From positions 291,906 through 355,905 of the forward strand of contig FJUW01000015.1 in the NCBI GenBank assembly GCA_900074885.1: DNA of 64,000 nucleotides, given 5' to 3'. The notes under the pieces are model-generated. The model was not told the origin of the DNA. It saw only the letters and a list, made by a program, of their open reading frames with translations, and ran no database searches. Every line of letters begins with the position of its first letter. Position 1 is the stretch's first letter. Source of the stretch: Rhynchosporium graminicola (lineage: Eukaryota > Ascomycota > Leotiomycetes > Helotiales > Ploettnerulaceae). The translations under genes were made by a program, and so were the position numbers. This document shows positions 11,701 through 23,356 of this stretch, one piece after another.

Positions 11701-13408
11701 ACACATTCGTTCAGTCGAAATGTCCTCCATGGTCTGACCTTGACATAATGGCTCATGATACTAAGCTTGTGGAGTGAGGGTTGTCGATTGAACAGCACAA
11801 TATCTCCATCTTCAAGATGCCTCTCAACCACATCGCCGATTTTCAAATTCTTGGCCTCAATATCTCGGCGAGCAAACTTCAAGGAAATCTTGTGGTCGGA
11901 ATCCTTCTTCACAATCTGATTTGCACCAGGATGAATCATAGGGCCGTTGCTCACGACCTTCTTTAGTTTGGCCATGTTGTGCGCCTGCACACGCTCGGGA
12001 TAGGTCATATTTTTAGCTACCAGTATCGGAACAGCAACCTGCTCAATAGAGAGATTTGGATCTGGCGAAATGACTGTCCGAGCCGAAAAGTCCACACGTT
12101 TTCCCGATAAGTTTCCTCTGAAACGACCCTGCTTACCTTTCAGGCGTTGGCAGAATCCTCGAATCGCCTTTCCATTGCCCTTGTCCTGGAGTCCTGGGAC
12201 ATCGCTGTTGACATACAAGGCGATTTGTGTCTGTAAGAAATCCCATTGCTCCACAATCGTCTGAATCGGCTGGCCTCTTTGCAAAGCAGCACGAATCATG
12301 GAACTGACATGGACAATCTCCGCCAGCTTGGTCGTAAGGTCGTCCTCGTTACTTGCATTTTCTTGCGCTACAGATGGGCGAATACAAATTGGCGGTGCCG
12401 GGACGAACTGCCAAATGAACATCTCAGGTCTACCCTCGGCAGGGTTGAGACCTAGCAGCTCGCAATCACTTGGTGTAATCATCTTGAAGAGGTTCAAAAC
12501 TCTAAGAGGGTTGAGGTCGTCCATGGCTTTCTTCAAGTGCTTGTCGAGTTCCGTGTTGTTCTTCTTTGCCTCATCAAATGACTTGTGGTATACAACCATG
12601 CTTGGAGGAGGTATTTTCTTGGCAGCAGTTGACTTGTTATATGCCTGATATCTGTCGTGGGCCAATCTAAGCGGCGCAAGCTTCCGAATCTGACCGTTGA
12701 CTGCATCGCAGTAGGGGCACGTCCTGACTTTTCGGCATTGTTCATTTATTTTCTTGCAAATCTGGGTCCGCTTCAGATTGTCGATTCCAGGCACGCGAAG
12801 TTGCTTGAGGAAGGATCGTCTCTCAGATTCCGTGAGAAGCACTCTGGCGCAATCCTTGTACAAGTGTTAGTCTATCTCCATCCAATGGAGTAGAGTCTGC
12901 GTACTTTGCAGATATTTTGTAAGAACATCTGAGTCAACTTCAGATATCCAATGTGGAATGCAGGAAGAGCCAGTCTAACATGACCGAAATGGCCATTACA
13001 ATTCTGAAGCCCTTCGCCGCAAGTGTTACAGATTCCGGTCTTGCTTGAAGTCCCCTATTCTCATGTTAGCCAGCAGCTCATCTGCCATCAAGCAGATGAT
13101 CCTGACTAATCTTGTATCGAGCGGACCGTTTTCCATAGGCTTTCTCCCCGCCTCCATGTTATACAGTATGCGATCCGACACCTCGAGGACTCCCTGATTG
13201 ACAATTTGCGTGTTGGATCTGTAAGCTTGTCAGCAGGAAAATGACCAACAATTGAAGCATACTCACTGGATGCCGAACTTGAGGGACGCAAATTCTGTAC
13301 ATTGTTAGTCTTCGTAGCTTGTGACAGAGGGCATCACTCCTCACTCTTGGGCACATTGTCTACGACTTGAGCCTTGATAGACCCTCCACCAGTCGAGGTG
13401 AGCTGCAT
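8739..13408 (-). CDS. RPC1: DNA-directed RNA polymerase III largest subunit (1489 aa)
   Basis: Catalytic subunit of the enzyme that transcribes tRNA and 5S rRNA genes in the nucleus. Five exons on the minus strand: 13408-13345, 13294-13267, 13218-13107, 13054-12905 and 12854-8739; all introns fall in the first 120 codons and the last exon is 4.1 kb without interruption. Marks in order: SLKFGIQSNTQIVNQGVLEV (Pol III N-terminus), zinc motif CNTCGEGLQNCNGHFGH, second zinc pair CRKVRTCPYC, the catalytic loop NADFDGDEMNLH near residue 507 with three Mg-binding Asp, the bridge-helix region (SFFTGLRPTEFLFHAISGREG) and [21 protein letters not shown]. Length fits the 1400-1500 aa family. The lack of a heptad-repeat tail and close Pol III wording exclude RPB1. 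Intron 3 uses an unusual GTCAGG donor, but the flanking protein (DTRL then GTSSKTG) supports it. Confidence 0.97.
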
Positions 13409-14078
13409 GTTGGCGGTTATATGCTATTGCACACCGAACTCGAACTTGTCGTTGTCTTGAGAGCAACCGTAAGATTGTGTCATAAGAGCATGGTTGCTTG
13501 CGGAGGAGGTCTTCCAAGTTGGAGCTTCGTCGTGAAATTGTCGCGGACTAGCTTTTTGGTGGGGTACGAATGACTCAAAATGGAACTAATGGCGGGGCAT
13601 TGGCTAGTCAATGGTTTGTGCTTGGCGCTCCTCCCATCGATTCTTTGGTCTATTTACCTCGCTTCCAAAGAACCCAGATTCAGCGCGTCTTATATACCAA
13701 AAGTTCTAAGTTATGAAATGACAGGTGGCTACCAGGATGATCGCTGTGCTGCATCTCATAGTGCCATCCACTACCAGTACTCAACAACGGCGGTCCAGAA
13801 AACATTTTATCTTGACAGTTAGCTAGCTGACTTCATAGTACTGCTGCTCGAGCATATTGACGAACGACTACACTGGACTTCTTACGTGAGTCTGGATACA
13901 GTCTCTCGTACAATCTACAGACACTCATCCGCCCCTTCTGCTTAGACTTTCCAGTCTTCCGGGTGAGTAGACTTCAGGGTTACACTTCATATCTCGATTT
14001 CAGATATTATTCTTTCATCTTATACAAGTATACATTCTACAATCAAACATAGCCACAAGGATTACAATTCATATTCTA
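13409..14078. other. Intergenic between RPC1 5' end and NEM1 3' end
   Basis: Promoter side of the polymerase gene and 3' side of NEM1. Short open frames here (for example 13580-13822, plus) show no domain and no splice support. Confidence 0.5.
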
Positions 14079-15704
14079 TTAAGCTATGTGCTTTCCATCC
14101 TCCCCGCCTCTGAGGGCAAGGAAAGCTCGAACATCAGTGACATACTGGAGACCCTCAAGCAATGGCACAAGATGCATCAGGTCATTATCTGTAGGATCAC
14201 TGATCCAGCCTTCTATGGGTATTGCGTTGTCTGTGATCTGGTCAGAGAGATGTGGACAGAAGGAATCGAGGTACAAACCTTGGTGAAACATGTAGCTCAA
14301 AGGACTATTATCCAGAATCATAACTTTACTGAGATCGGGTTCCACAGAGCTCAGATCCTTGATGAAAGCACCATGGCGGTATGTACAATGTTGTCGATAA
14401 TATCGACCTGAGAAAAACTTGCGCTCCGTCTCCAAAAAGTCTATAACAGGGTCTGCGTACTCTTGGACGGAAGCAGTGAAGATGACGAGGTTGTACCACT
14501 TACAGATCTACCTTGATCAGTACACTCTCTTCAGGAGATTCGCAGTACTTACTCGTCGCAGAAAGTCGTCGCAATGGGGTCTTTTGTGAACATAATAAAG
14601 AATAGGATGTTGAGGACCAGGGACTGCGGTTCCACCAGCTCCAACCGTTGTATTGAGCTTGACTTCGACCATATGTCCTGTGCTCATCCTTCCTCCTTTA
14701 GCCATGCTATGAATCAAAGTTTCGTCGAGGTCAAGTATTAGTGTTTTTTGAGCGAGCTTCCCGCTTGGAGCATCTGTGGTATAGGATGGCTGACGACGAG
14801 GTATGAGAGGTCTTGGTGGTGCAGGCGCACGAGGGTATTTTGTCATAGAAAGAGAAGATGCTGGGGACGTAGGAGATTTCAGAGTTGCAGGTGAGATTTC
14901 GCCGGCCGCAATAGCGCCGGAACCATTACTCTGAGTACTCGTTGATTGTGCCTTGCGATGCCTTCGTTGCCGTAAACTGTCTTCATTGTGAAGTTTAATC
15001 CTTATTGAACGTCTTGCAGGGGCGATCTCGTCGGAGGCTTGTAGAGATTTTGAACGCGAGTGCCGAGCAGCAGCAGATAATGACTGCTCTTCTCTGTTCC
15101 CAGACCGATCAAAGTCTGAATCGGACTCTGAAGAGAGGCCAGATGACGAGGAGTAGGACGAAAACCCCTTCTTTCCCTTGACAGATGCTCTTTTGCCAGG
15201 AAGTCCCTTCACCCGACTCTGGTCTCCAACTTGATCATCCTCCCTAGAATTTATGCCGAGAGCTTGAGCGGCAGAAGCCCGTCTTGTGCCTAGTTTCCTC
15301 ATCTGAGAAAATGGAGCGAAGTTCCCTTGTTCGTCGCAAAGGTATGCGAAAAGGTACACGCCCGGTGCGGCTATTGTAGAAAGGAACCAGCGTGCGGATT
15401 CAATGAGGGCGTACGAGATACGTTGTGGAATTACGCGCCATCCTGTGCCTTCTGTGCCTTTCACATCGGATTCCTCCTTGTCTAGTAAAGGAGTCTCTTC
15501 ATGCACACTCCTATCATCCTCCTGGTCGGCATCATGGCTATCGCTTGGGTAATCTGACTTCTCATCTAGAAAGTACTCGCCCGAATTCCTCCTCGACTCT
15601 GTGCCAGTCGCGGAAGAGAGGATGTTCCCCAAAGAGTTGCTCCTCGTCGGTGATGGAGTCTGCTGAGGGGAAACTCGCGCCGAGAGGATGTTAAGAGAGT
15701 TCAT
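14079..15704 (-). CDS. NEM1: Nem1-type nuclear envelope phosphatase (510 aa)
   Basis: Catalytic subunit of the Nem1-Spo7 complex, which dephosphorylates and activates the phosphatidate phosphatase Pah1 at the nuclear/ER membrane and so sets the balance of membrane phospholipid and triglyceride. Exons 15704-14553, 14507-14279 and 14230-14079. Start chosen at MNSLNILSARV, the usual opening of fungal homologues; an in-frame ATG 16 codons upstream (15752) gives an unlikely leader. Residues 1-~95 are low complexity, a hydrophobic segment near 105-130 (WFLSTIAAPGVYLFAYLC) fits the membrane anchor, a long Ser/Arg-rich linker follows, and the HAD/FCP1-like domain starts at ILDLDETLIHS (nucleophile motif DxDET). 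Then HKRPHCDDFLRR, ICKWYNLVIFTASVQEYADP, VMILDNSPLSYMF and DNAIPIEGW. Junction residues match the family, including the short intron between MFHQ and DNAIP. Confidence 0.95.
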
Positions 15705-16403
15705 CGTCCTATCCGAGCCATGAAGGAGGAGAATGGACAGCTCTGTCAACAAGGCGGGGTCTAGCAGGAGATCGGGGGCAAATATGATGCAGGAACCAGC
15801 TTTTGTGCAGCCTCCCCTTCTAAGGTTATAGAAAGCTCCACGCGCTCATAGGTATGCTTTGTTGAGGTTGTTGTATGTCGTTTCCACCTGCAAAGTCAGC
15901 AGCTAAACCTCGGAGCTTGTAATGACGGCTAGGTAACCGGTTGTCGCCGACAAGTCCAATGTCCTGCTCCTATTCCTGTCCGAACAAAGAACATATGCTG
16001 CAATATTCTCGAAGATTGTTATTGTCGTCTCTGCAGCTTTACCGTTTGCGCAGGCTCGTGGTAGCTGTCGCGCGCGGAACCGAAATGGAGACTGCTAAAC
16101 AACCGAGCGTTTCGTTCTGTGGTTCGCGACTAGACTTCGGAGTCACAAAATATAAGTAAGTTTCCCTCTAGCTGGAGACCAACATATCTGAGGAACCACT
16201 TCACACTTTCCTGAATAACGAAAAGTTTACGCAATCGAGCTCATATCCCGAGATCATCATCTAAATTCAAATTAGCGTCGTATGTACCACAATGTCATAC
16301 AGATTGATAGCAGAATACTACTGAATACCCCTCCAGGATATTCAGCATTTGCGACAACGAGAACACTTAAAGCGCGACCTCACGACCAGCAACCCGAGCA
16401 AGC
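15705..16403. promoter_or_regulatory. Divergent promoter region NEM1 / eIF2B beta
   Basis: 699 bases shared by two divergently transcribed housekeeping genes. No coding frame with support; a 72-codon frame at 15941-16159 has no features. No clear TATA box. Confidence 0.5.
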
Positions 16404-17967
16404 ATGCCGTCACCACAGACTGGCTATGCGCCGAACCTCAGCGTTTTCCTAAAATCTCTTAAAACTGCTCCATTGGAGTCATCCATCGAGAATCTAATTT
16501 CGTAAGTCTTCCCAATCTTGCGCAAAGACCTAAGTGGCTAACATCAGACAGACTTCTTAAACGAAGACAGATCCATAATTCTCGACCATGCGCGATCGCT
16601 ACGGCACATCTCCTCCGCCGCGTGGTCGCAAAATTCAAATGGACGGATATTGGGAAGTTGCTGGAGAGGATTCAGGAAGTCGGCCGACGTCTCGTCGCAG
16701 CCCAGCCGAGAGAGATGGTGGTAGGTAATATAGTACGAAGAGTTCTGGGGATGATAAGAGACGAGGCAAAAGAGGACAGAACCGAAGATGGCAGCGACTC
16801 AGCATCAAATGTCAGCTCTCCAGCTCGAAAAGACAGCTATCCAGGACCACCCAGGACCGCCGATGGAGCACCACCAACATTCAGCCCGCTCCGTTTCGAA
16901 TCAAGCAGTGAAGGAGGTGAGGGAGTGAATGGGGACGACGTCTTTGGTGGGAAATCAATGACTATGTCCAGACCTCCTATGCTGACCTCTCACACTTCGT
17001 ACGCGGTGGTCACTGGTGTCCCAGTACAGCAATCCATGTTCAACCTACTGTCCGCCACACCTTCACCAAGCGCAACTCCTCCGGGCGCAAATTCTCCACA
17101 CGGGAAGACCTCATTTAATGCCTCATCCCTGGCACAGAGAATAGCTACGACAACGAAGGACTTGAAGGCAGAAGTTATGAGTGGCATTGACGAGATCATA
17201 GACGAACTCGATCAGGTCGACGATCAGATTGCCGCTTATGCCCAGGAGCACATTCACTCTAATGAAGTTATCCTGACGCATTCCTCCTCCCTGAGTGTAC
17301 AGAAGTTTCTGCTCAAGGCCGCTGAGAAGAGAAAATTTACGGTCATAGTCGCAGAATCGTATCCCAACGACCATGAAGCAACTCACGCAACAGTAACGGG
17401 AAAGACCAACCAGTCTGGTGAGACTGGCGATGAGATGAGCACAGATACCTTTCTCAAACCTCTTTCAGCAGCTGGTATCACCGTGATTCTCATTACCGAC
17501 GCTGCCATATTCGCGATTATGTCCCGAGTCAACAAGGTGATTCTGGCAACCCACGCAGTCATCGCAAACGGGGGTTTGATAGCAGCTGCAGGAGCGCGTA
17601 TCATTGCGAAGGCGGCAAGAGTACACAGAACTCCCGTCATAGTGGTTAGTGGAGTTTATAAACTCAGCCCTGAGTACCCATTCGAGTTCGAATCACTCAT
17701 TGAGTATGGCGACCCTGGAAGCATTGTCAGTTACGATGATGGACCATTGGTGGACAAGCTCGATGTAGACAATCCGGTCTACGACTATGTTTCACCAGAC
17801 TTGGTGGATCTTTACATCACAAATCTGTAAGTCATAAGCCGAGTTATATCTTCATTGCTAACCCCAGACACAGAGGCGCGCATGCTCCCTCGTACTTGTA
17901 CAGAATTGTTGCCGACCACTACAAGACCGAGGATATCAACTTTCACAAGCCCGAGCTGCAATTTTGA
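16404..17967 (+). CDS. GCD7: Translation initiation factor eIF2B subunit beta (488 aa)
   Basis: Regulatory subunit of eIF2B, the guanine-nucleotide exchange factor for eIF2 that is inhibited when eIF2 alpha is phosphorylated; cytosolic. Exons 16404-16501, 16552-17826 and 17874-17967, giving phases 2 and 2. Start MPSPQTGYAPNLSVFLKSLK. Family marks: REMVVGNIVRRVLGMIRDEA (about 86-105), the beta-specific SMFNLLS phrase, DEIIDELDQVDDQIAAYAQEH, VILTHSSSLSVQKFL, and the C-terminal Rossmann-like part VILATHAVIANGGLIAAAG with YPFEFESLIEYGDP. The last exon supplies GAHAPSYLYRIVADHY. A Ser/Pro-rich insert (about 115-220) is normal for filamentous fungi. Beta rather than alpha or delta is called from the VGNIVRRVLG and SMFNLL phrases. 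Divergent from NEM1. Confidence 0.95.
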
Positions 17968-19184
17968 GAGGGGCACCTCTTGTATAAAGGCATCACCTAA
18001 ATGACAGCTCAAACCCTCCTCAGCCTGGCTTCCTTGGGACAACGGTACTTATTAAGCACCCCTTAGCAAATACCTGACAATCGAAGGAGCGAAAGTGAGG
18101 TCGCCCATTGGTGGAGGGTAGGTCCAGTCTGCTTCTCAGTTTGACGCGACAGTCAGAGCATATGTACCTTGAAAGCTGGGCCACATAGCCTTGGTTGCGC
18201 TAGTTCAAATCAAACAGCTCCCGCGCACCAGCATAGACTGTTTGTAATATTGCAAGGATGCCACAGCTTGACAAAATAAAAAATGTGAAGCTCAGTATTT
18301 GTCGTTTGCATGAAGTCCGAGACTCAGCAGTGATGTCGTTTCAACCATTGCGAGGATCTACTGAGTCTTCTGAATTTGTAGCAAAATTTGCTACAGAGAG
18401 CAGCCGCCATGGCAAAAAAATTGAGGAATAAGAAGACTCTACGTTTATTCAGCAACCCCTACCGATAAAGTCTTCGTACAAGCTGCTGTCATATCGATTA
18501 TTTAAGCGCGAGCCTGGGTCAAATTCAGCTCCAGTGAAAAAGAACTCCTGTTTTGATGATCAGAGTCTTAATATCACAACACTTGCACAGAAGCTTTTCC
18601 AACGAACAGATCAAAGTTATGATACCTAGTATTCAGAGAGGACTAGTATTCAAAGCCACATTTATAGTATGGAATCTTCCTCTGGCAATAGTGGCAGGTG
18701 CATTGTCCTTCGATCAATTCTTGCAGTGGATATGCAGGATGCCGGCCTCGTGTTGAACAGCCAGTCATAATTGACCATGATGCGAAATGGCGAGTCGTTC
18801 GTTACCTCGAGGCTTCCGTACGTAAGTCCGCATCTGCCCTGCTATTGCAGCTGCAACCCAGCGTCAACTGGCACAGCCACTGAGCACGCGTGCAATATTC
18901 GGCATATTCGAGCGAATTGTACTGTAGCGGGGTGGAGCGATCGGGAGCAAAGAAGCTTATTGTAAATGATCAGATGGGAGGATTGCTTATATAAGTATCA
19001 TCCCGACTGCACCCCAATCAGACCATATCTCCGGTGGCTAGACCTGGCTTACTTCTCATGTTTGTTTTCTTTCAAACTTGACATATTACTACCAGTCAGT
19101 ACATCCGAGTATCTACGTATAACCCTGGCGTGCTTCACTTATCTGCTCAGGCATCCTTGATATTTATACCGAATCCTAACTGGG
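17968..19184. other. Intergenic, 1.2 kb
   Basis: 3' flank of eIF2B beta and promoter side of the orphan gene at 19185. Short frames only. A B-box-like GTTCAAATC at about 18207 lacks a partner A box and cloverleaf, so no tRNA is called. Confidence 0.5.
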
Positions 19185-21537
19185 ATGGACCCTCCCCCGC
19201 CTTATTCCGTCTCAGACTCCACCGCGGGGACTTCACCACATCCCATCCTGACTCCAGCAAGCTCGCAGGCAGCTAATGCATCCGTAGCAGCTCGACCTCT
19301 CCCATCCACCGCATCATCGATCGACGAAACAGTCTATACACCTCTCTACTCACCGGCAACCTCCATACAAAAGAACTCAGTATTCTCTGAGGAGCATGAA
19401 CATGTCACTTCTTCCGCCGCTGAAGCCTTTTTCGACTCGCGACCTGCGCGTAGGACTAACCCCACAGCAGCGCTGAAACCAATCAAGATATCAGTAACTC
19501 ATAGAAGTGAGCCAAAAGATATCCCTTTCCCTCCTGGACTAGGACACAAAGATGTAAGCGAGTTGGACTGGTTGACGTTTGTCAATTACCTTCTTCCGGA
19601 CCATGCTGCCGGAGTGAACAATGATGTAGCCGATCGCAAGCTTAAAGCAGAGTTGGTCGATGAGCGGATGTACCGGTTAACTCTGGGCAAAGATAGTAGG
19701 TCAATGACTGATCTTCGTGAGGTGGAAGCGCAACTCGATCCTTTGCGACAGCCTCTAGCACATCCAGATGCGGACATTTCTCATAGACTGGAAGCTACTA
19801 TATCGGAATGGAATGAGGGATTCTTTATACCTAGAGGGCTGCAGATATCGAATATTTGTCTGCAAACTGAAGCTGCTAGAGATGGAGAAACTACTCCGTT
19901 GCCAGGCTCGTGGATTCCGTGGGAGCACGAGATGAATGGGGAAGCAGGGCCTACTAGCAATTCATATTCTCGGAAGGGCTTCTTTGGCGGAATTATGCAA
20001 GCTGGGTCACAGGGATTCAAGATGGGTCCTATAGTTGCAGGTGCGGACACATTTTCATTGGCGGCTCATATTTTTGTTTTTGCAAATCTCAGAGGAAATT
20101 CTTCTTCCTAAAAACTCTTCATTCTCTTGCGATATTCAGAATACATGCTTACTTAAGTACCGACATATTTTCAGACACTGAAGGATTTCGAATTGGGAGA
20201 AATGGCCTCCGAGTAAGTAATTTTTCCGGTCTTGAACTACACGACTGACTTCCACCCAGGCAGATACAAAAGGGTTCAGACTTGGTAACATGCTAGTCGC
20301 AGACTCCAATGGCTTCAGAATTGGCGGTAGTCGCGGGCTCAATGCAGGTGGCAATGGGGTGAGCTTAGGAGGACGATCCTGGGGACGACGAGAATCTCAC
20401 GATCCAGAAAGCGGTCGAGGAGAGCGTCATAAAGGCCATCGAGAACGTTCGCGTTCTCATGGCCGGCGCCGCAGGAGGCGGAGACGATCTGCTTCTGCCT
20501 CGAGTGATTCCAGCTCATCAAGTTCAAGTTCGTCGGCTTCAGACTCATCGGTCGGATCTCTTCCAGAGTACGAAGATCTGAGGGATGGGCAGCTTCCGGT
20601 AGCAAAACAGTCTTTGATGGAGTGGTTAAACCATCCTGATCAGCCGATTACAAAAGCCTCCGTCAGAGATATGCGAGAAGACATCAGCTACGCAAAAGAT
20701 AAAGTTCCCCAGCATAAAGGCCTGGAACTGTCCGCCCTGCGGAAGGAAGTGAGAGATCTAACGAAACTCTTTAAAGATGCAAAGAATGCGCAGAGGAGAG
20801 ATTGCAGAGAAGTGAGACGTGGAAAAAAAATAGCCAGGAAAGCACAAAGGAAAGAGCGTCGGGCGATGAAAAGGGAACAACGGCAAAGTAAGAGGGAGGA
20901 CACAAAATGTGGACACGGAGGAGCACGTACTGGACCGCCGTGGTTGGCTCGAGCCAGCATGATGCCTACTCCTTTCCTTCCTACTACCGTAAACGTACCT
21001 CCTAATGCTTCTTCCACATTCGCTTGCTCCCCATTCGGGGCGCCGCCAATGCCCTTTAGACCCTCGGCTTCCAATGTGCTAGCATATCCATCCCACTCGG
21101 AGCATCCTGGGTTCCCATTCGGCAGGTCTGCATCAGCGCCATTCATCAAAAGCCTGCCATTCGGATTGGGTAAGGAAGGCAGTGCACCTGGCCTAGCAGC
21201 CATGCACAATGGCTGGCCCTTCACCCACAATGCATCCTATGACCAGGGTTTAGCATCATCCTCTACACCTGTACCCCACGGAGCAGAAAGGATTCACGAC
21301 CAAGCATTACAGATGGAGAAATCCGCTGAATTAAAAGAGTCTAAAGCGATTGATCTGCGGACAGCAGCTACCGGTAGTAAGATAAGCGAGAGAGAGAAGG
21401 TGATGATGCGTCATCAGGCAGGTAAGCTGGAAGAAGAGGCCGAGAAATATAGGAGGGAAGTTGATCGGTTGAGAGCTGAAGCTATGCATCTTGATGGGGA
21501 GATGGCGAGGGGGTTGCAGGAGGCTGGTGGGGGTTGA
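19185..21537 (+). CDS. Orphan basic protein with ADxxGFRxG repeats, SR-like tract and C-terminal coiled coil (723 aa)
   Basis: I do not recognise the family. Exons 19185-20040, 20175-20212 and 20260-21537 (phases 1 and 0). Splicing creates a run of three repeats that cross the junctions: ADTEGFRIG, ADTKGFRLG and ADSNGFRIGGSRG (about residues 286-325); this regularity strongly supports the model, since the second repeat unit is only seen after splicing. Residues 1-~90 are Pro/Ser/Thr-rich; 110-240 look folded (DVSELDWLTFVNYLLPDHA, FFIPRGLQISNI). After the repeats come an Arg-rich block and a Ser-only tract (about 355-390, RERSRSHGRRRRRRRR then Ser runs), a Lys/Arg-rich helix (about 455-510) and a charged coiled coil at the end (REKVMMRHQAGKLEEEAEKY). 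A nuclear or RNA-associated role is possible from composition only. Confidence 0.82.
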
Positions 21538-21774
21538 TGGGCAGCGATCGGGAGTTATAGCAGGGTCTTATGTTCAATGATTCAGCAAAGCAAAGGAGTC
21601 AATCTCATACGGGAGAAAATGTCAAAAAGCCTCATGATATTGCAAAAGCTTTGTAGCACTAATCTGATCTGAGTCATGACAATCGTAATGTTTCATTTTG
21701 GCTGCAAGTCGCTATCGATCTTCTAGCGAGACCTCCACATCTCTCAGCTTTAATTCGGATTCTCTTGCCGACCC

Positions 21775-22887
21775 CTACCTTCCAGGGATTTCCAATAAAA
21801 CTCCACCGTCAATCGCTACGATTTCCCCGTTGACGTACTTATTCTTTGCCAGAAAGATAATCCCCTGCGCCATCTCTTCATCACTCCCAGCTCTCCGGGC
21901 AGGCACATGGCCCTTCTCCTCAATTTCCTCGTCTGGAATCCCGCTCTTCTGATTCTCGTCACTCTCATCAGTCGTCATCTCGCTGGGAAAATAGCCTGGG
22001 GCGATACTGTTTACCCGGATACCTGCTTTTTGGAACTCGTAGGACATGAGTTTGGAAAGGTGGACTGTGGCGCCTTTGGCGGCGTTGTAGCTGAAATGTC
22101 CTTGGGCGTGACGCATGATGCCGGACATGGACGAGATGACGATGACGGAAGAGGAGAGGTCGCCGTGGGTTGGGAGACCGGCTTGAAGGAGGGGGAGGAA
22201 GGCGACGGTTGTGAACTGAAGATCATCGTTAGCTTGACCATTCAAGATTCACGTTGTCATCTGAAGATCCTGGACGTAAGACTAGGTAACACTCACATAA
22301 ACACCAGAAACATTAGTATTGAACGTCTCTGACCACTCCTGGAAACTCTCTCCCTGAAGGAGCGTCTCCTTCAACTCCTTCGCATCCTCGCTCTTCGGCT
22401 CAGCTTTCGGACCTGAGATCCCGGCATTACAGACCAGGACGTTGATGAACTTCTCCTTCTTTTCAAGTTCCTTGACTAGGTTCTCGAGATCTTCTTTCTT
22501 GGTTACGTCACATGGTCCTATACTATATAGCGTCAGCTTAAAGTTTCGAATGAGTACCGAATCGCATTTCGGGACATGTGATGTACATAGATCAAAGATG
22601 GCTTACGGAATGATCTGACCACCACCACTGGAAGGTGAGTGTGTCTTTGCGGCGTTCTCGAGTGCTTCCATACGTCTTCCTGTGATATAGACCTTTGCTC
22701 CATTCGCAGCAAGTGCTTGGGTTGCCCTATTCAGTCATGGCTGTCAACACGAATTATTCATTTGCCAGGTACGTAATTATAGGCTATCTTACATCAAACC
22801 AATGCCAGTTCCACCTCCAGTGACTAGACAGACATGTCCTTTGACAGAGAAGAGCGTATCGGCTCTCAATTCCTCGGTCTTGACCAT
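21775..22887 (-). CDS. Short-chain dehydrogenase/reductase, RhlG-like (293 aa)
   Basis: NAD(P)-dependent oxidoreductase of the classical SDR superfamily; the nearest style is the fungal group annotated as rhamnolipid-type 3-oxoacyl-ACP reductase, but the substrate is unknown. Exons 22887-22793, 22726-22607, 22522-22297 and 22215-21775 on the minus strand, all in one frame. Marks: VCLVTGGGTGIGLM (dinucleotide-binding TGxxxGIG, residues ~18-31), GRRMEALENA, PCDVTKKED, NVLVCNAGISGPK (NAG), VIVISSMSG, and catalytic YNAAKGATVHL (YxxxK), then IRVNSIAPGYFPSEM. Length is normal. It points towards the 3' end of the orphan gene at 19.2-21.5 kb (convergent, 237 bases between stops). No signal peptide or membrane segment. 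Confidence 0.92.
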
Positions 22888-23356
22888 TCTAAGAGATTAA
22901 ATCTTTAGATCTGGAAAGCTATATTCCAGAGAAGGATAATTACTCAAAATAGATGTTCGTCAATTGGTCGCTTGTTCCAAATGTTTCTGCAGAATCGATA
23001 GAAATGTACTCGAGGTGGGGGATTTCTTAAGCGAGACATCAAAAACACAAACGTCATAGGTACTGGGGAAGCAAACTACCCAAGATAGGAAAACAAGTTG
23101 CCTTTTCCCGCGCTTGGTTTACCTAGATGTGTAATATCCGCTATTCCGGGGCACATCGCTCGAAAATGGCTGCTAAGCTGGTACGCTCTTGCAGTTCCTG
23201 GAAGGTGGTCTAGTCACTATAAATGACCGATCATGAAGAATAAGTGCAACATGGAACAAAGCTCTGGTAACTAGTGGTCATATGGCTTCTCATGTCTACG
23301 TAAAGCTATTCTATCATCGCAGTATTTAACAACAGTGTAACAATATCATCTAATGT
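22888..23356. other. Intergenic between SDR start and CCZ1 stop
   Basis: 469 bases with no supported gene; upstream region of the dehydrogenase and 3' flank of CCZ1. Confidence 0.5.

Noticed and set aside
16990..17640. Several minus-strand frames over eIF2B beta
   Set aside because: Shadows of the conserved plus-strand coding exon.
18200..18220. B-box-like GTTCAAATC, possible tRNA
   Set aside because: No A box at the right distance and no cloverleaf stems can be drawn around it.
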